Origin: Chloroflexota bacterium
Lineage (GTDB): Bacteria; Chloroflexota; JAJPGV01
Assembly: GCA_021325635.1 (NCBI GenBank)
Contig: JAJPGV010000033.1
Span: 96,436 to 160,435, forward strand
Reading direction: 5' to 3'
Length of the DNA stretch: 64,000 nucleotides
Of the stretch, positions 49,610-58,207 are shown piece by piece (position 1 is the stretch's first letter; every line of letters begins with the position of its first letter). The translations under genes and the position numbers were made by a program. The notes under the pieces are model-generated. The model was not told where the DNA came from, did not search any database, and was given only the letters and a program-made list of their open reading frames with translations.

Positions 49610-50832
49610 AGATAGGCTTCGGCCAGCACGTCCACCACGTGCATGACGGCGATGTCTGAGCGGAGGCCGGCCCGAATCTGGAGCAAGCAGCCAGGATTGC
49701 CGGTCACTACCGTGTCTGCGCCGCTCTCCTCGATGCGATCGCACTTGCGCGCCTGCAGGGCGGCCGCCTCGTTGCTGTGGGTCACGTTGTAGAAGCCGGC
49801 GCTGCCGCAGCATAGGCCAGGCTCGTCCAGCAAGCGCAGCTCGACGCCCGGGATTGCTGACAGCAGCGACCGTGGCGCGTCGCCGATGCGCTGGGCATGC
49901 AGCAGGTGGCAGGCGTCCTGAACGGCCACCGTTCGGCGAACCTCACGCGGCGACTGGAGCGGCTGGCGTGCCGCCAGGAATTCGGATACATCGCGCACGC
50001 GGGCGGCGAAGGCTGTCGCCCGAGGCTCGATCGGGAGCAGCTGCCCGTAGTGTTTCAACATAGCCCCACAGCCAGCTGAGTTGACGACGATGGGCGCTTG
50101 GCCGTCAAAAGCCTCGAGGTTCGCCGCTGCCAGCTCCCGAGCCCGATCGATCCGGCCGGCGTGCAGCTGCAGCGCGCCGCAGCACATCTGTCCCGGCGGC
50201 AGCGTGACCTCACAGCCAAACGCCCTGGCCAAGCCGGCGGTGCGCTCGCTGACCCCGGCGAACGCCGTGCTCATGACGCAGCCCACGAAGAGCTGCACGG
50301 CCTCGCCTCCGCCGCTGGGCTGGCCTTCGGGAACGACGAAGCGGTCGGGAATCTCCGGCAGAAGCGCTTCCTTGTCACGCAGCCCCAGCACACGCAAGAC
50401 GCCGAGATGGCGGGCGAGCCAGCGCAGCCCCGAGCGCTGGTAGAAGCGAACCGCGGTGGCGGTCATCCGAACATGCAGCAGCTCGCCGAACAGCCAGCCG
50501 TAGACGAACCGCTCCAGGAGCGAGGGCGACCGGTGGCCCGCTGAGGCCGGCAGCGTTTGCGCCCGAAAGGCCACTCCGAGCCGTTCCATCTCCACGCCGC
50601 TTGGGCAGGCGCGGCTGCAAGCCTCGCACAGCAGGCAGCTTTGCAGATGCTCGACCGCGTCGGGCGTGACCTGCAAATGGCCCTCTACGATGGCGCGCAT
50701 GATGGCAATGCGCCCTCGGGGACCCTCCTCCTCCTTATGGGAGAGGACGTAGGTGGGACACGAGCTCAGGCAGGCGGCGCAGCGAATACAGCGCAGGAGG
50801 TTGTCGTATTCGCTTTCGAGGGCGGCGTTCAC
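49606..50832 (-). CDS. iron-sulfur subunit, glycolate oxidase GlcF-like
   Basis: A 408-residue protein with two ferredoxin-type 4Fe-4S motifs (CIRCAACLSSCP and CLLCEACSRACP) and two CCG domains (GQMCCGALQLHAG and GLCCGSAGFYN), the layout of GlcF. It would carry electrons from GlcD to the respiratory chain. I use the GTG at 50832; the frame is open to 50988, but that part overlaps the SpoIID gene. It overlaps glcD by 4 bases downstream. Confidence 0.9.
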   Translation of the reverse strand: MNAALESEYDNLLRCIRCAACLSSCPTYVLSHKEEEGPRGRIAIMRAIVEGHLQVTPDAVEHLQSCLLCEACSRACPSGVEMERLGVAFRAQTLPASAGHRSPSLLERFVYGWLFGELLHVRMTATAVRFYQRSGLRWLARHLGVLRVLGLRDKEALLPEIPDRFVVPEGQPSGGGEAVQLFVGCVMSTAFAGVSERTAGLARAFGCEVTLPPGQMCCGALQLHAGRIDRARELAAANLEAFDGQAPIVVNSAGCGAMLKHYGQLLPIEPRATAFAARVRDVSEFLAARQPLQSPREVRRTVAVQDACHLLHAQRIGDAPRSLLSAIPGVELRLLDEPGLCCGSAGFYNVTHSNEAAALQARKCDRIEESGADTVVTGNPGCLLQIRAGLRSDIAVMHVVDVLAEAYL

Positions 50833-50869
50833 GCTGCCCTGAACCCTAACCTCTAAACCTGACGCCTCG

Positions 50870-52417
50870 TCAATACGCCTTCGTAATCTGCACACCGGTA
50901 TAGAAGTAGCGCAGGATCTGGTCGTAGCTCCAGCCGGCGGCGGCCCGGGCAACCGCGCTGCGCAAGGGCATGCCGACGCCGTGTCCAAGGAGCGTCTGCC
51001 CCGCTCCGTCCGGATCGGGCACGCTTACCAGCCAGGGGTGGTCGCTTCCGTGCCAGACTTCCTCCCAGCTGCGGGTCCGCCCGTCGGAGTGTGAGAAGTA
51101 CGGAGTCACGGCGATGGACCCGTTGTAGGTCACGACCTGGCCGGCGGTCGCCTGTTCTCCCTGCGTAAGGAGCGGACCCAGGGTCTCGCGATGCTGGCCG
51201 GTGTAGATCTGGTTTGCGCCATTGTACGGAGCGACGGCGTCGGTGGACGAGCCGAGGTCGAAGGGCTCTTTCCAATTGGGATCACTTTGATGCCGCTGCT
51301 GAGTGGATAGGGCGTACGTTCGATATGCCACTGCGAACGTCTTGTACACCTCGGGCGGCAGTCCCTCGGGCTCTTCTCCGATGCCCTTGACGTAGTCCTC
51401 GATCCCGAGCTCGTCTATCAACCACAGCTTGTTCGTCTTGGAGGAAAAGTCAGTCTCCAAAACCCCCCTGTAATCCTGCTGTATCGCCGGCAGGTCCATC
51501 GAATGCATGAACACCCCCGGGCTGGGTGCCAGTCGTATGGGCAGTGCGCTGGCGACGGTCTGGCCGTTGGCCGATAGTGTGTAGCTGCCGGGGCCGCTCG
51601 AGCTGACGCTCGCCTGCTGGCCGCCCTGCAAGCTCATCAGCTGCCTGCCGGACGTGTCGAACACCGCGAAGGGTCCGTTGGCGGTAGCGTTCACTGTTGC
51701 GACTCCGCCCGCCGCGGGATTGGGCGCAGCTCCCAGCACGGCCACGCGAACGGTCGGCTGAGGTCCCAGAGCGGGCGTTTGTGGGATCGGTGCTAGCGCC
51801 AGGCCGGTCGCTGGCTGTGTGGCGCGCTGAGAGACGTATTCGTCGCCCAGCAGGCCGAGCATGATGTCGCTGCCATGGAGCTCGAGGCGGGATCGCTGGA
51901 AGTACTGGACGGTGAAGCCTGCACGCTGGAAGGGCTCGGAGGTGGGATAGCCGAAGATGTCCAGCCCGCCACGGCTGTCGAAGTAGGTGAGGAACGGGCC
52001 GCTCAGGTTATGGGAGGTCTGAGGATAGAATCGGGCTCCGCTCGCGGGGCCGGCTTTGCTGAAGCTCAATCCGGTTTGCTGGGCAGTCAGGTCGCCCAGC
52101 AAACCCAGCTCCACTTCGTACGGGGTGCCGGCGAATTCAGGATGATATTCGAATCGGGCGCGTTGGAAATACTGAACCGTCCAACCGGCTTCCTTGATCT
52201 CTTCGGTTGTCGGATAGCCGAACAGGTCCAAACCACCCCTGGTATCGAAGAAGCGCTTGAAGCCAAAGCTCACAGAATGTCCGGTTTGGGGGTAGAACCG
52301 GGTGTCGGCGGGTGGGTTGGAAGGAGGCGCCGCGGCCATGGCCGTGGATGGGATGAGAAGCGCCATTGCCAGCACGGCGCCGGCCACGGCGCGAGGGAAG
52401 CGCAGCAAATCGATCAT
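50870..52417 (-). CDS. secreted SpoIID/LytB-domain protein with FGYP repeats
   Basis: A 515-residue secreted protein: signal peptide (FPRAVAGAVLAMALLIPSTA), then two repeats of about 65 residues, each reading RFYPQT-H, GGLDxFGYPT and TVQYFQRxRxE, then a Gly/Ala-rich part and a C-terminal SpoIID domain (KLWLIDELGIEDYVKGIGEE; VAYRTYALST; YFSHSDGRTRSWEEVW; LLGHGVGMPLRSAVARA). SpoIID is a lytic transglycosylase in sporulating Firmicutes; in other phyla the domain acts on the cell wall without sporulation. The repeats probably bind wall polymer. ATG at 52417 with AGGA five bases upstream. Confidence 0.88.
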   Translation of the reverse strand: MIDLLRFPRAVAGAVLAMALLIPSTAMAAAPPSNPPADTRFYPQTGHSVSFGFKRFFDTRGGLDLFGYPTTEEIKEAGWTVQYFQRARFEYHPEFAGTPYEVELGLLGDLTAQQTGLSFSKAGPASGARFYPQTSHNLSGPFLTYFDSRGGLDIFGYPTSEPFQRAGFTVQYFQRSRLELHGSDIMLGLLGDEYVSQRATQPATGLALAPIPQTPALGPQPTVRVAVLGAAPNPAAGGVATVNATANGPFAVFDTSGRQLMSLQGGQQASVSSSGPGSYTLSANGQTVASALPIRLAPSPGVFMHSMDLPAIQQDYRGVLETDFSSKTNKLWLIDELGIEDYVKGIGEEPEGLPPEVYKTFAVAYRTYALSTQQRHQSDPNWKEPFDLGSSTDAVAPYNGANQIYTGQHRETLGPLLTQGEQATAGQVVTYNGSIAVTPYFSHSDGRTRSWEEVWHGSDHPWLVSVPDPDGAGQTLLGHGVGMPLRSAVARAAAGWSYDQILRYFYTGVQITKAY

Positions 52418-52511
52418 GCTTGGTCCTGGCAACAATAGTCCATTTCGAAATAACGGCTGGCTGCGCTCGTTTGTCACGGCTATCGCGATGAAGAAAGCCA
52501 GGAAGCGCCCC

Positions 52512-52517
52512 TATAAT
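52512..52517 (+). promoter_or_regulatory. -10 box TATAAT of the parA-ftsZ unit
   Basis: A perfect TATAAT 28 bases before the TTG start of parA. No -35 hexamer of good quality stands 16-18 bases upstream. Confidence 0.45.
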
Positions 52518-52545
52518 TGCCGCGACGAAAGCGTAAGGGGTTTCC

Positions 52546-53307
52546 TTGGCAGGGATCATTGCCGTCGCCAACCAAAAGGGCGGCGTTGGCAAAACGGCCA
52601 CCACGGCCAACCTCGGCACCGCCCTCTCCCGTCTCGGCCACCGGATCCTCATTGTGGACATGGATCCTCAGGGCAATTTGACGGCGAGCTTCGGGGTTCA
52701 GGACCGAGTGGAGCAAACCGTCGCCGACGCGCTGCTCGACCGCAAGATCGATCTGCCGGTCGTCCCGGTGCGAAACGGCCTCGACGGCTGCCTGGATCTC
52801 GTGCCCGCCAATGCGACGCTGGCGGCCTGTGAGTCGTCTCTGGCTAACAAGCTTGGCCGTGAGTTTCGCCTCCGCGACGTGCTGCAATCGTGCGGCGATC
52901 GGTACCGCATCGTGCTCATCGATACCCCGCCGTCGCTCGGGTTGCTGACGGTCAATTCCCTGGTGGCGGCGTCGCGCGTCATTGTGCCGACCGAGGCTCG
53001 TTTCTTCTCATTGCAGGGATTGCAGGGCCTGGAAGAGACCATTACGGAAGTTCAGTACCTCAATCCCACGCTCAAGATCATGGGCATCATCCTCAGTAAG
53101 CTGGACCGGCGCCTGCGCGAAGAGCAGACGGTGGCGAACTATCTGCGCGAGCATTGGGGCGAGCTCATCTTCAGCACCGAGATCGGCACCAACAGCAAGA
53201 TCCTCGAGGCCGCATCCTCCGGCGTGGCGGTCAACGACGTGCCGGGCGGAGGAAAGGCGGCCGAGCTGTATGCCGAGCTGGCGCGCGAGGTGCTGGCGCG
53301 TGGCTGA
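52546..53307 (+). CDS. ParA family ATPase
   Basis: A 253-residue P-loop ATPase of the ParA/Soj type. The deviant Walker A KGGVGKT is in ANQKGGVGKTATTANLGTAL; VDMDPQGNLTASFG and RIVLIDTPPSLGLLTVNSL are the A' and B motifs. It may segregate DNA or position a partner complex. No parB is adjacent; instead its last 8 bases overlap the start of ftsZ, which suggests a role in placing the division ring, as MinD or MipZ have elsewhere. TTG start. Confidence 0.9.
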   Translation: MAGIIAVANQKGGVGKTATTANLGTALSRLGHRILIVDMDPQGNLTASFGVQDRVEQTVADALLDRKIDLPVVPVRNGLDGCLDLVPANATLAACESSLANKLGREFRLRDVLQSCGDRYRIVLIDTPPSLGLLTVNSLVAASRVIVPTEARFFSLQGLQGLEETITEVQYLNPTLKIMGIILSKLDRRLREEQTVANYLREHWGELIFSTEIGTNSKILEAASSGVAVNDVPGGGKAAELYAELAREVLARG

Positions 53308-54499
53308 GCGCCGTTCGGGCTTCGATCCCAACCGCCTTCAGGCGCTTGGCCGGCAGCAGCCAGGGATTGTTACGCGAATCCTGGAGCACGAGCCGCCGCG
53401 TGCCAAGGGGTTTACCGAAATCAAGGTCGTCGGCGTGGGCGGCGGTGGCAGCAATACCGTCAACCGGATGATCGAGGCCGACGTTCGCGGGATCGACTTC
53501 ATGGCGGTCAACAGCGACGCTCAGGCACTCAGTCATTCGCTGTCCACGCATCGCCTGCAAATAGGCCGGCGGCTTACCAAGGGGCTCGGCGCCGGTGGGC
53601 GGCCTGAGGTTGGTGAGCGCGCGGCCCACGAGAGCGCGGTGGAGATCGAAGCTGAGCTGGCCGGCTCGCACATGGTGTTCGTGACCGCCGGCATGGGGGG
53701 TGGCACCGGCACAGGCGCTGCTCCGGTGGTGGCTGAAATCGCGCGGCGTCAGGGAGCGCTGACAGTCGGCGTGGTCACGCGGCCTTTCCAGTTCGAGGGG
53801 GCTCGCCGGGCGACTTCAGCCGAGGAAGGCCTGGCACGGATGAAGGAAGCCGTTGATGCCCTCATCGTCGTTCCCAACGAGCGCCTCTTAGCGATGGCCG
53901 GGCGTGGGACGACGATGGTGGATGCCTTCAGGCTGGCCGACGACGTCCTGCATCAGGGTATTCGCGGCATCGCCGATCTGGTGCTGATCCCGGGCGTCAT
54001 CAACCTCGACTTTGCCGACGTGCACGCCGTCATGCACGACGCGGGCTCGGCGCTCATGGCCCTGGGTGAGGCCAGCGGGCCCAGTCGTGCCAAGATCGCC
54101 GCACAAGCGGCCATCGACAGCGCTCTGCTCGAGACTTCGATTGAAGGCGCAAAAGGCGTCCTGCTCAACATCAGCGGCGGCGACGATCTCACGCTCGCCG
54201 AGGTTCAGGAAGCCGCTCAGGTGGTGGCCGACGTGGTAGACCCGGACGCCAACATCATCTTCGGCGCCGTCGTGCATCCGAAGCTGGAGAGTCAGTTCAA
54301 GATCACGCTCATCGCCACCGGCTTCGATCAGGGCTACAGCCCTCGTGCCCGCAAGGAGCACCGCCCGGTTGCCCAGCCCGAACCCTCGTCGGCACGGCCG
54401 CCGCTCCCCTCGCGTTCGCCATCACCCGAGCGGTCGGAACGTGCTCGCCCCACCGCCGACGAGTTGGACATCCCCGCGTTCCTCCGTCGCCGTCAGTAA
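53300..54499 (+). CDS. ftsZ: cell division protein FtsZ
   Basis: A 399-residue tubulin homologue. IKVVGVGGGGSNTVNRMIEA opens the GTPase domain, the tubulin signature GGGTGTG is at residues 133-139, and GVITRPF-like VGVVTRPFQFEGARR and NFAD-type LDFADVHAVM (catalytic T7 loop) follow. After a Pro/Ser/Arg-rich linker the C-terminal peptide DIPAFLRRRQ matches the conserved FtsZ tail that binds partners. The first 37 residues before the core are longer than usual. The GTG lies inside the end of parA (8-base overlap), so translation of the two is coupled. Confidence 0.93.
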   Translation: MAERRSGFDPNRLQALGRQQPGIVTRILEHEPPRAKGFTEIKVVGVGGGGSNTVNRMIEADVRGIDFMAVNSDAQALSHSLSTHRLQIGRRLTKGLGAGGRPEVGERAAHESAVEIEAELAGSHMVFVTAGMGGGTGTGAAPVVAEIARRQGALTVGVVTRPFQFEGARRATSAEEGLARMKEAVDALIVVPNERLLAMAGRGTTMVDAFRLADDVLHQGIRGIADLVLIPGVINLDFADVHAVMHDAGSALMALGEASGPSRAKIAAQAAIDSALLETSIEGAKGVLLNISGGDDLTLAEVQEAAQVVADVVDPDANIIFGAVVHPKLESQFKITLIATGFDQGYSPRARKEHRPVAQPEPSSARPPLPSRSPSPERSERARPTADELDIPAFLRRRQ

Positions 54500-54533
54500 T
54501 CGCTGGCGGCGGCTCGTCCCGGGGGAAGGGCGC

Positions 54534-54938
54534 CTACCCGACCTGGACGAGGTTCAGGGGGATGCTGCCGAGCCCATGGCCATCGACCGAGATGGCGAAG
54601 GCGTAATCGCCCGGCCGCTGAAATTCCAAGCGCTGGAAATTCAAGACCATGCTCACTGCCACGTCCCGTCCGGGGCGTTCGGAGTTGGGTTGGGCATTGA
54701 AGGTCACGGCCACAGGCTGGACCGCGTGGCCGTCGGAGTCGATCAGGTCGACGCGAAGCTCGTGCGCCAGGTTGCATTCCATGGCCGGCACCAGCAGCTT
54801 GACCACCAGCGCCATGGCCAGGTGCACCGCCGGGAACTGGCTAGCGGTGATAGTGTCGAAGTCCCCGCCCAGGACCCAAAGCTTGTTGTCGGGCGTGACC
54901 TCTGCCGCGTTGGCGGTGAAGGCGTAGGCGAGCTGCAT
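54534..54938 (-). CDS. DUF6941-like protein
   Basis: A 134-residue protein of beta-rich appearance: AYAFTANAAEVTPDNKLWVL, GGDFDTITASQFP, HELRVDLIDSDGHAV and VLNFQRLEFQRPGDYAFAIS. This pattern matches small proteins annotated DUF6941 as far as I remember; function unknown. It converges on ftsZ with a 34-base gap and lies 22 bases behind the solute-binding protein gene on the same strand, so it may be read from the same transcript. Confidence 0.65.
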   Translation of the reverse strand: MQLAYAFTANAAEVTPDNKLWVLGGDFDTITASQFPAVHLAMALVVKLLVPAMECNLAHELRVDLIDSDGHAVQPVAVTFNAQPNSERPGRDVAVSMVLNFQRLEFQRPGDYAFAISVDGHGLGSIPLNLVQVG

Positions 54939-54960
54939 CCCACAAGCCTACGCCGATCGG

Positions 54961-56034
54961 CTATTGGGGGGCGAGCTTCTCTATGGAGCGTTCCAAGAAC
55001 GACGTGTCGATGAAGGCGTCCATGGTGAAGCCGCTCAGCCTATCGTTGGTTTGAGCCAGCACGGTAATGCCGTCCGTGAACTGCGCGGCGCTGACGCGCG
55101 GGTTGGAGGGGATGACCTTTCCGGCGAAGTAGTCGAAGAGCACGCTCGCCGTGCTGTCGTCATCCAGCTTGAGGTACTTCTTGAACAGCGCTTGGGAAGC
55201 CGCCCTATCCCGCTTCGAAGCGGCAATTGACTCCACGAGCGCGTCCATAAACGCCTGGACGGTTGCCCGGTTGGCCTTGGCATAGCTGCGTGGTGTGGCA
55301 ATCACCCCCTGTGCGTTGGGCAATCCCAGCGTGGAGAAGTCGAACAGCACGTGGTAGCCGCCGGAGCTGGCGAGCTCGATCTCGTCTTGCGGTTGGGCGA
55401 CGGTGCAGCAGATCTTGCCTGCCTTGACGGCCGCCATGCGCGCTTCGGCCGTATTGACCGCCAGGATGCGTACGTCTCTGTCCGGGACAAGCCCCAGCTG
55501 CTGCAGCGCCATGCGGGCGGCAATGTCCGTGCCGTCGCCTGGGGCTCGAACGGCGATGCCCTTGCCCTTCAGATCCTCAGGTGTCTGGATGGCTTCCGGA
55601 GCCACCAGGACGTAGGGGAACACCGGGTTGAGCGTCGCCAGGGCGACGAGGTCGCTGCCTTGCGCGTTGGCGGCGGCGATGACCGAACCGGTCATATCGG
55701 CAATCTGTGTTTCGCCCCGTTGCAGAGCAGCCAGGGCTCCGGCGCCGCCCCCCAGTGGCTGCAGCGTTACAGCCAAGCCATAGCGGCCGAACACACCCTG
55801 CTCCACTCCCCACCACAGCGGCAAATGCGCTCCGCCTTCGGGAAAGGACACGGCGAGCTTTGCGGCTCGAGTCGTGCGCGGCTGGTCGGTCGCGCGCTCG
55901 AGAGCCGCGGCGCTGGCTTGCGGGGCGATAGACACGGCGGCGAGCGGTTGTGCGGACTGGGATCGTCCGCATGCGGCCAGGACGACGAGCCCCACCAAGC
56001 TGGGCGCCAGGCGGATGCGAATGGCGTGATTCAT
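54961..56034 (-). CDS. orphan ABC substrate-binding lipoprotein (NMT1-like)
   Basis: A 357-residue predicted lipoprotein with lipobox LVVLAAC and a short linker. The NMT1/SsuA-like fold has KLAVSFPEGGAHLPLWWGVE, GKGIAVRAPGDGTDIAARMA and NPVFPYVLVAPEAI. No permease or ATPase is adjacent, so it must share a transporter elsewhere, possibly one like that at 13549-15206. The ATG at 56034 is preceded by AAGGA at a good distance. It is divergent from the GntR regulator, whose operator may also control it, 90 bases away. Confidence 0.86.
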   Translation of the reverse strand: MNHAIRIRLAPSLVGLVVLAACGRSQSAQPLAAVSIAPQASAAALERATDQPRTTRAAKLAVSFPEGGAHLPLWWGVEQGVFGRYGLAVTLQPLGGGAGALAALQRGETQIADMTGSVIAAANAQGSDLVALATLNPVFPYVLVAPEAIQTPEDLKGKGIAVRAPGDGTDIAARMALQQLGLVPDRDVRILAVNTAEARMAAVKAGKICCTVAQPQDEIELASSGGYHVLFDFSTLGLPNAQGVIATPRSYAKANRATVQAFMDALVESIAASKRDRAASQALFKKYLKLDDDSTASVLFDYFAGKVIPSNPRVSAAQFTDGITVLAQTNDRLSGFTMDAFIDTSFLERSIEKLAPQ

Positions 56035-56116
56035 CGAATTCCTTGTAGTGTGCCATAAGCTGCCTGGCGTCGTCCGCAAGCAGTCACGTTCTCGCGGCCC
56101 GCTGTCGCTTCCTTGA

Positions 56117-56141
56117 TAGAATCGTGTCTGATTGTCAGACA
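56117..56141 (+). promoter_or_regulatory. -10 box and palindromic operator at the gntR start
   Basis: TAGAAT (56117-56122) as -10 box is followed by the perfect 17-base palindrome TGTCTGA-TTG-TCAGACA (56125-56141), whose central TTG is the start codon of the GntR-family gene. The regulator probably binds it and blocks its own expression; the divergent binding-protein gene is near enough to be affected. Confidence 0.65.
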
Positions 56142-56944
56142 GCGAGAATTTCGCGGCTAGTCCGTTGCGCCGGGTGACCCTGGCCGATTCGCTTGTGGTC
56201 GAGCTGCGAGCGCAGATTGTGTCGGGTCAGCTAAGCCCCGGGCAGCTGCTTCCCTCGGAGCATCAGTTGACAGAAGCCTTCGGCGTGGGGCGCACGACGG
56301 TTCGGGAGGCTCTACGTGGCCTGGTGGTGTCGGGCTTCGCCAGCCGGCGCGGCAACCGCCTGGTCGTCGCCGACCCGCAGACGTTCGAGCCCGATCAGAT
56401 GGATTACGCGGCGCTTGCCGCTCGCGTGTCCGTGCGCGACCTGTACGAGACGCGAAAGCTCATCGAAGTCCCTATTGCCCAACGTGCCGCGGAGCACTGG
56501 ACGGGCGGCGAGCTCGATCATCTGCGCCAGCTGTTGAAGCGCACAGAGGCGCCGCACGACGACGCGTTCCAAGGCGCCGATGCGGAATTCCACGACGCCA
56601 TCGCGGGGGTCTGCGGCAACCAGGTTCTTACGGCTGTGTTCCGGAACAGCCGCAGGCTGTTCTTTCGCCTGCCGTCATACTGGCGCCTGTTCCCCCACGT
56701 GCATGCATCCGTCAATCCCGATGGCCCGAGCGAGCACCGAATGATTTTCGATGCAATCGCCGCCCGCGATCCGGAAGCCGCGGGCGAGGCGATGTTGGGG
56801 CATCTCGAGCGAATGGCTCGAGATGTACTGTCCCGGCTCGATCGGACCGCCGGACACGATCACCATGCGGAGCCGCCTGATGAGGGCCAATCGATGGAGG
56901 TGCGAGGGATCGCGCCACAGTCCAAGCGGCCGGGTGGCTCCTAG
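56132..56944 (+). CDS. GntR/FadR-family transcriptional regulator
   Basis: A 270-residue regulator. The N-terminal winged helix is LADSLVVELRAQIVSGQLSP, LPSEHQLTEAFGVGRTTVRE and ALRGLVVSGFASRRG. The C-terminal FCD all-helical ligand domain (about 85-235) has LYETRKLIEVPIAQRAAEHW, FHDAIAGVCGN and EHRMIFDAIAARDPEAAGEA, including the histidines that bind metal in FadR-type FCD domains. The TTG start lies at the centre of a perfect palindrome and 9 bases behind a -10 box, so the mRNA is close to leaderless. Divergent from an orphan solute-binding protein, a likely target. Ends 4 bases inside the convergent gene. Confidence 0.9.
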   Translation: MSDSENFAASPLRRVTLADSLVVELRAQIVSGQLSPGQLLPSEHQLTEAFGVGRTTVREALRGLVVSGFASRRGNRLVVADPQTFEPDQMDYAALAARVSVRDLYETRKLIEVPIAQRAAEHWTGGELDHLRQLLKRTEAPHDDAFQGADAEFHDAIAGVCGNQVLTAVFRNSRRLFFRLPSYWRLFPHVHASVNPDGPSEHRMIFDAIAARDPEAAGEAMLGHLERMARDVLSRLDRTAGHDHHAEPPDEGQSMEVRGIAPQSKRPGGS

Positions 56945-57777
56945 CTGGGCGGACCGCACTCCTTGGCATAAGCCTGGTACAGGTCCTGCGGCCGCAGGCT
57001 TACCCGGGCAAGGATGTTGAGCTCCGCCCGTACGGTAGTGGTGTCGCCAGGCAGCTGGCTTCCCCACAGCTCCTTCCACACCTGTCCGGAAACCGTGAAG
57101 GCCTCGACTTCATCGACGTAGCATTGCTGGCCTTTGGCCAGCTTCCCGGCGCGCCCCTGCCGTGCATGGGTGAGCTCGTGCGCAAGCACAGCCGCTGCTT
57201 CGAACTCGCCCGATCCGGGCAGCCAGGAAGCTATCTCCACCAGGTCACTCGCCGGCCGGTAGTCTCCGAGCGATTCGGCCGGCACGTTGGTGAAGCGAAG
57301 CGTTGTGCCGGCGGTCGACGCCAGCAGGTCTTTCCCCAAGCTCGTTCGGGAGATGTCCTGCAAGAAGGCCAGAAACGACCCGTCGGCGTTGAAACACGCT
57401 CCGTTGAGACACGTGGAGCCGCTGCTCGATGAAGCTGACGCCACGACCGGAGTGGAATTGGCGGTGGCAGGTACTTCCCAGCTGAAGCGCTCCGTATTCA
57501 AACGGGCCTGGATCCCGTTGGGGCCGTTGACCCAGGTCCGGTAGCCATCAGTAAAGGCGGTCCAGTTGTCTGCTTTCCGCCAGACGAGCAAGCCACCGCT
57601 GCTGTGCTGCTGGGCGTCCCCGTTGGCCGCGAATGCCTGATTATCGAGGCATCCGCCTGCCTGCGGGACGAGCTGGACGAGCGTGGCGAAGCCGAGAATG
57701 AACGTGCAGGGAGCGGCCTGCGCCTGTGCCGGCATTGCCAGCAACAGCCACAGCACTGCTGCCCCCGCGGACGCCAT
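56941..57777 (-). CDS. secreted HELTH metalloprotease-like protein with WRKADNW module
   Basis: A 278-residue secreted protein: signal peptide ending AMPAQAQA, then the module CTFILGFATLVQLV, GGLLVWRKADNWTAFTDGYR and LNTERFSWEV shared with the C39-like peptidase at 31105-32118. The C-terminal domain has the zinc-protease motif HELTH (200-204) in AAAVLAHELTHARQG and a downstream acidic YVDEVEAF that could give the third ligand. I infer a wall- or surface-bound metalloprotease; the family is unnamed to me. ATG at 57777 with GAGG upstream; TTG at 57789 is an alternative. Confidence 0.78.
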   Translation of the reverse strand: MASAGAAVLWLLLAMPAQAQAAPCTFILGFATLVQLVPQAGGCLDNQAFAANGDAQQHSSGGLLVWRKADNWTAFTDGYRTWVNGPNGIQARLNTERFSWEVPATANSTPVVASASSSSGSTCLNGACFNADGSFLAFLQDISRTSLGKDLLASTAGTTLRFTNVPAESLGDYRPASDLVEIASWLPGSGEFEAAAVLAHELTHARQGRAGKLAKGQQCYVDEVEAFTVSGQVWKELWGSQLPGDTTTVRAELNILARVSLRPQDLYQAYAKECGPPS

Positions 57778-57875
57778 TACCCGCCTCAACCTGGCGCGAG
57801 CTTAGCAGAGGCCGGCCCCTCAGCTGCTTTCCATGGGCAGAAAGTGGGGAAGAGCAAGCGGGATTCGCCGTTTAG

Positions 57876-58171
57876 GGTCTGGAACGCTCAGCCGTCGCGT
57901 TAATCGATACTGGCTTCGATGGCCATCTGGCCATTCCGGAAGCTCTCGTGGAGGACCTATCCGATCCGCTGTATGTGCTGCGGACGCGCACGGCGAGAGG
58001 CCAGGTGGTCGTCGTTCCCATCTACATCGGTACCGTTGAATTAGTCGCCAACCCAGTCGCATCGAGGCACTCATCATTGCGCTTGGCGATGAATACCTCT
58101 TGGGGCTTCCTACTCTGAATAACTCCAAAGCCACATTCGATCATGGCCGCACGCTTAGCGTGGAGTGGTAG
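57876..58171 (+). pseudogene. decayed clan AA (retropepsin-like) aspartic protease gene
   Basis: One frame reads ERSAVALIDTGFDGHLAIPE and on through RGQVVVVPIYIGTVELVANP, with the active-site DTG; near 58060 the homology continues in another frame as EALIIALGDEYLLGLPTLNN and KATFDHGRTLSVEW to a TAG at 58171. A TAG at 57873-57875 precedes the first frame, so the N-terminus is also lost. At least one frameshift and one upstream stop show the gene is broken, unless the sequence has errors. Members of this family are small single-domain proteases of unknown role. Confidence 0.7.
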
Positions 58172-58207
58172 GGAGCAGGGACGAAAGGCAGCTCTAACCC
58201 TGGTTCG

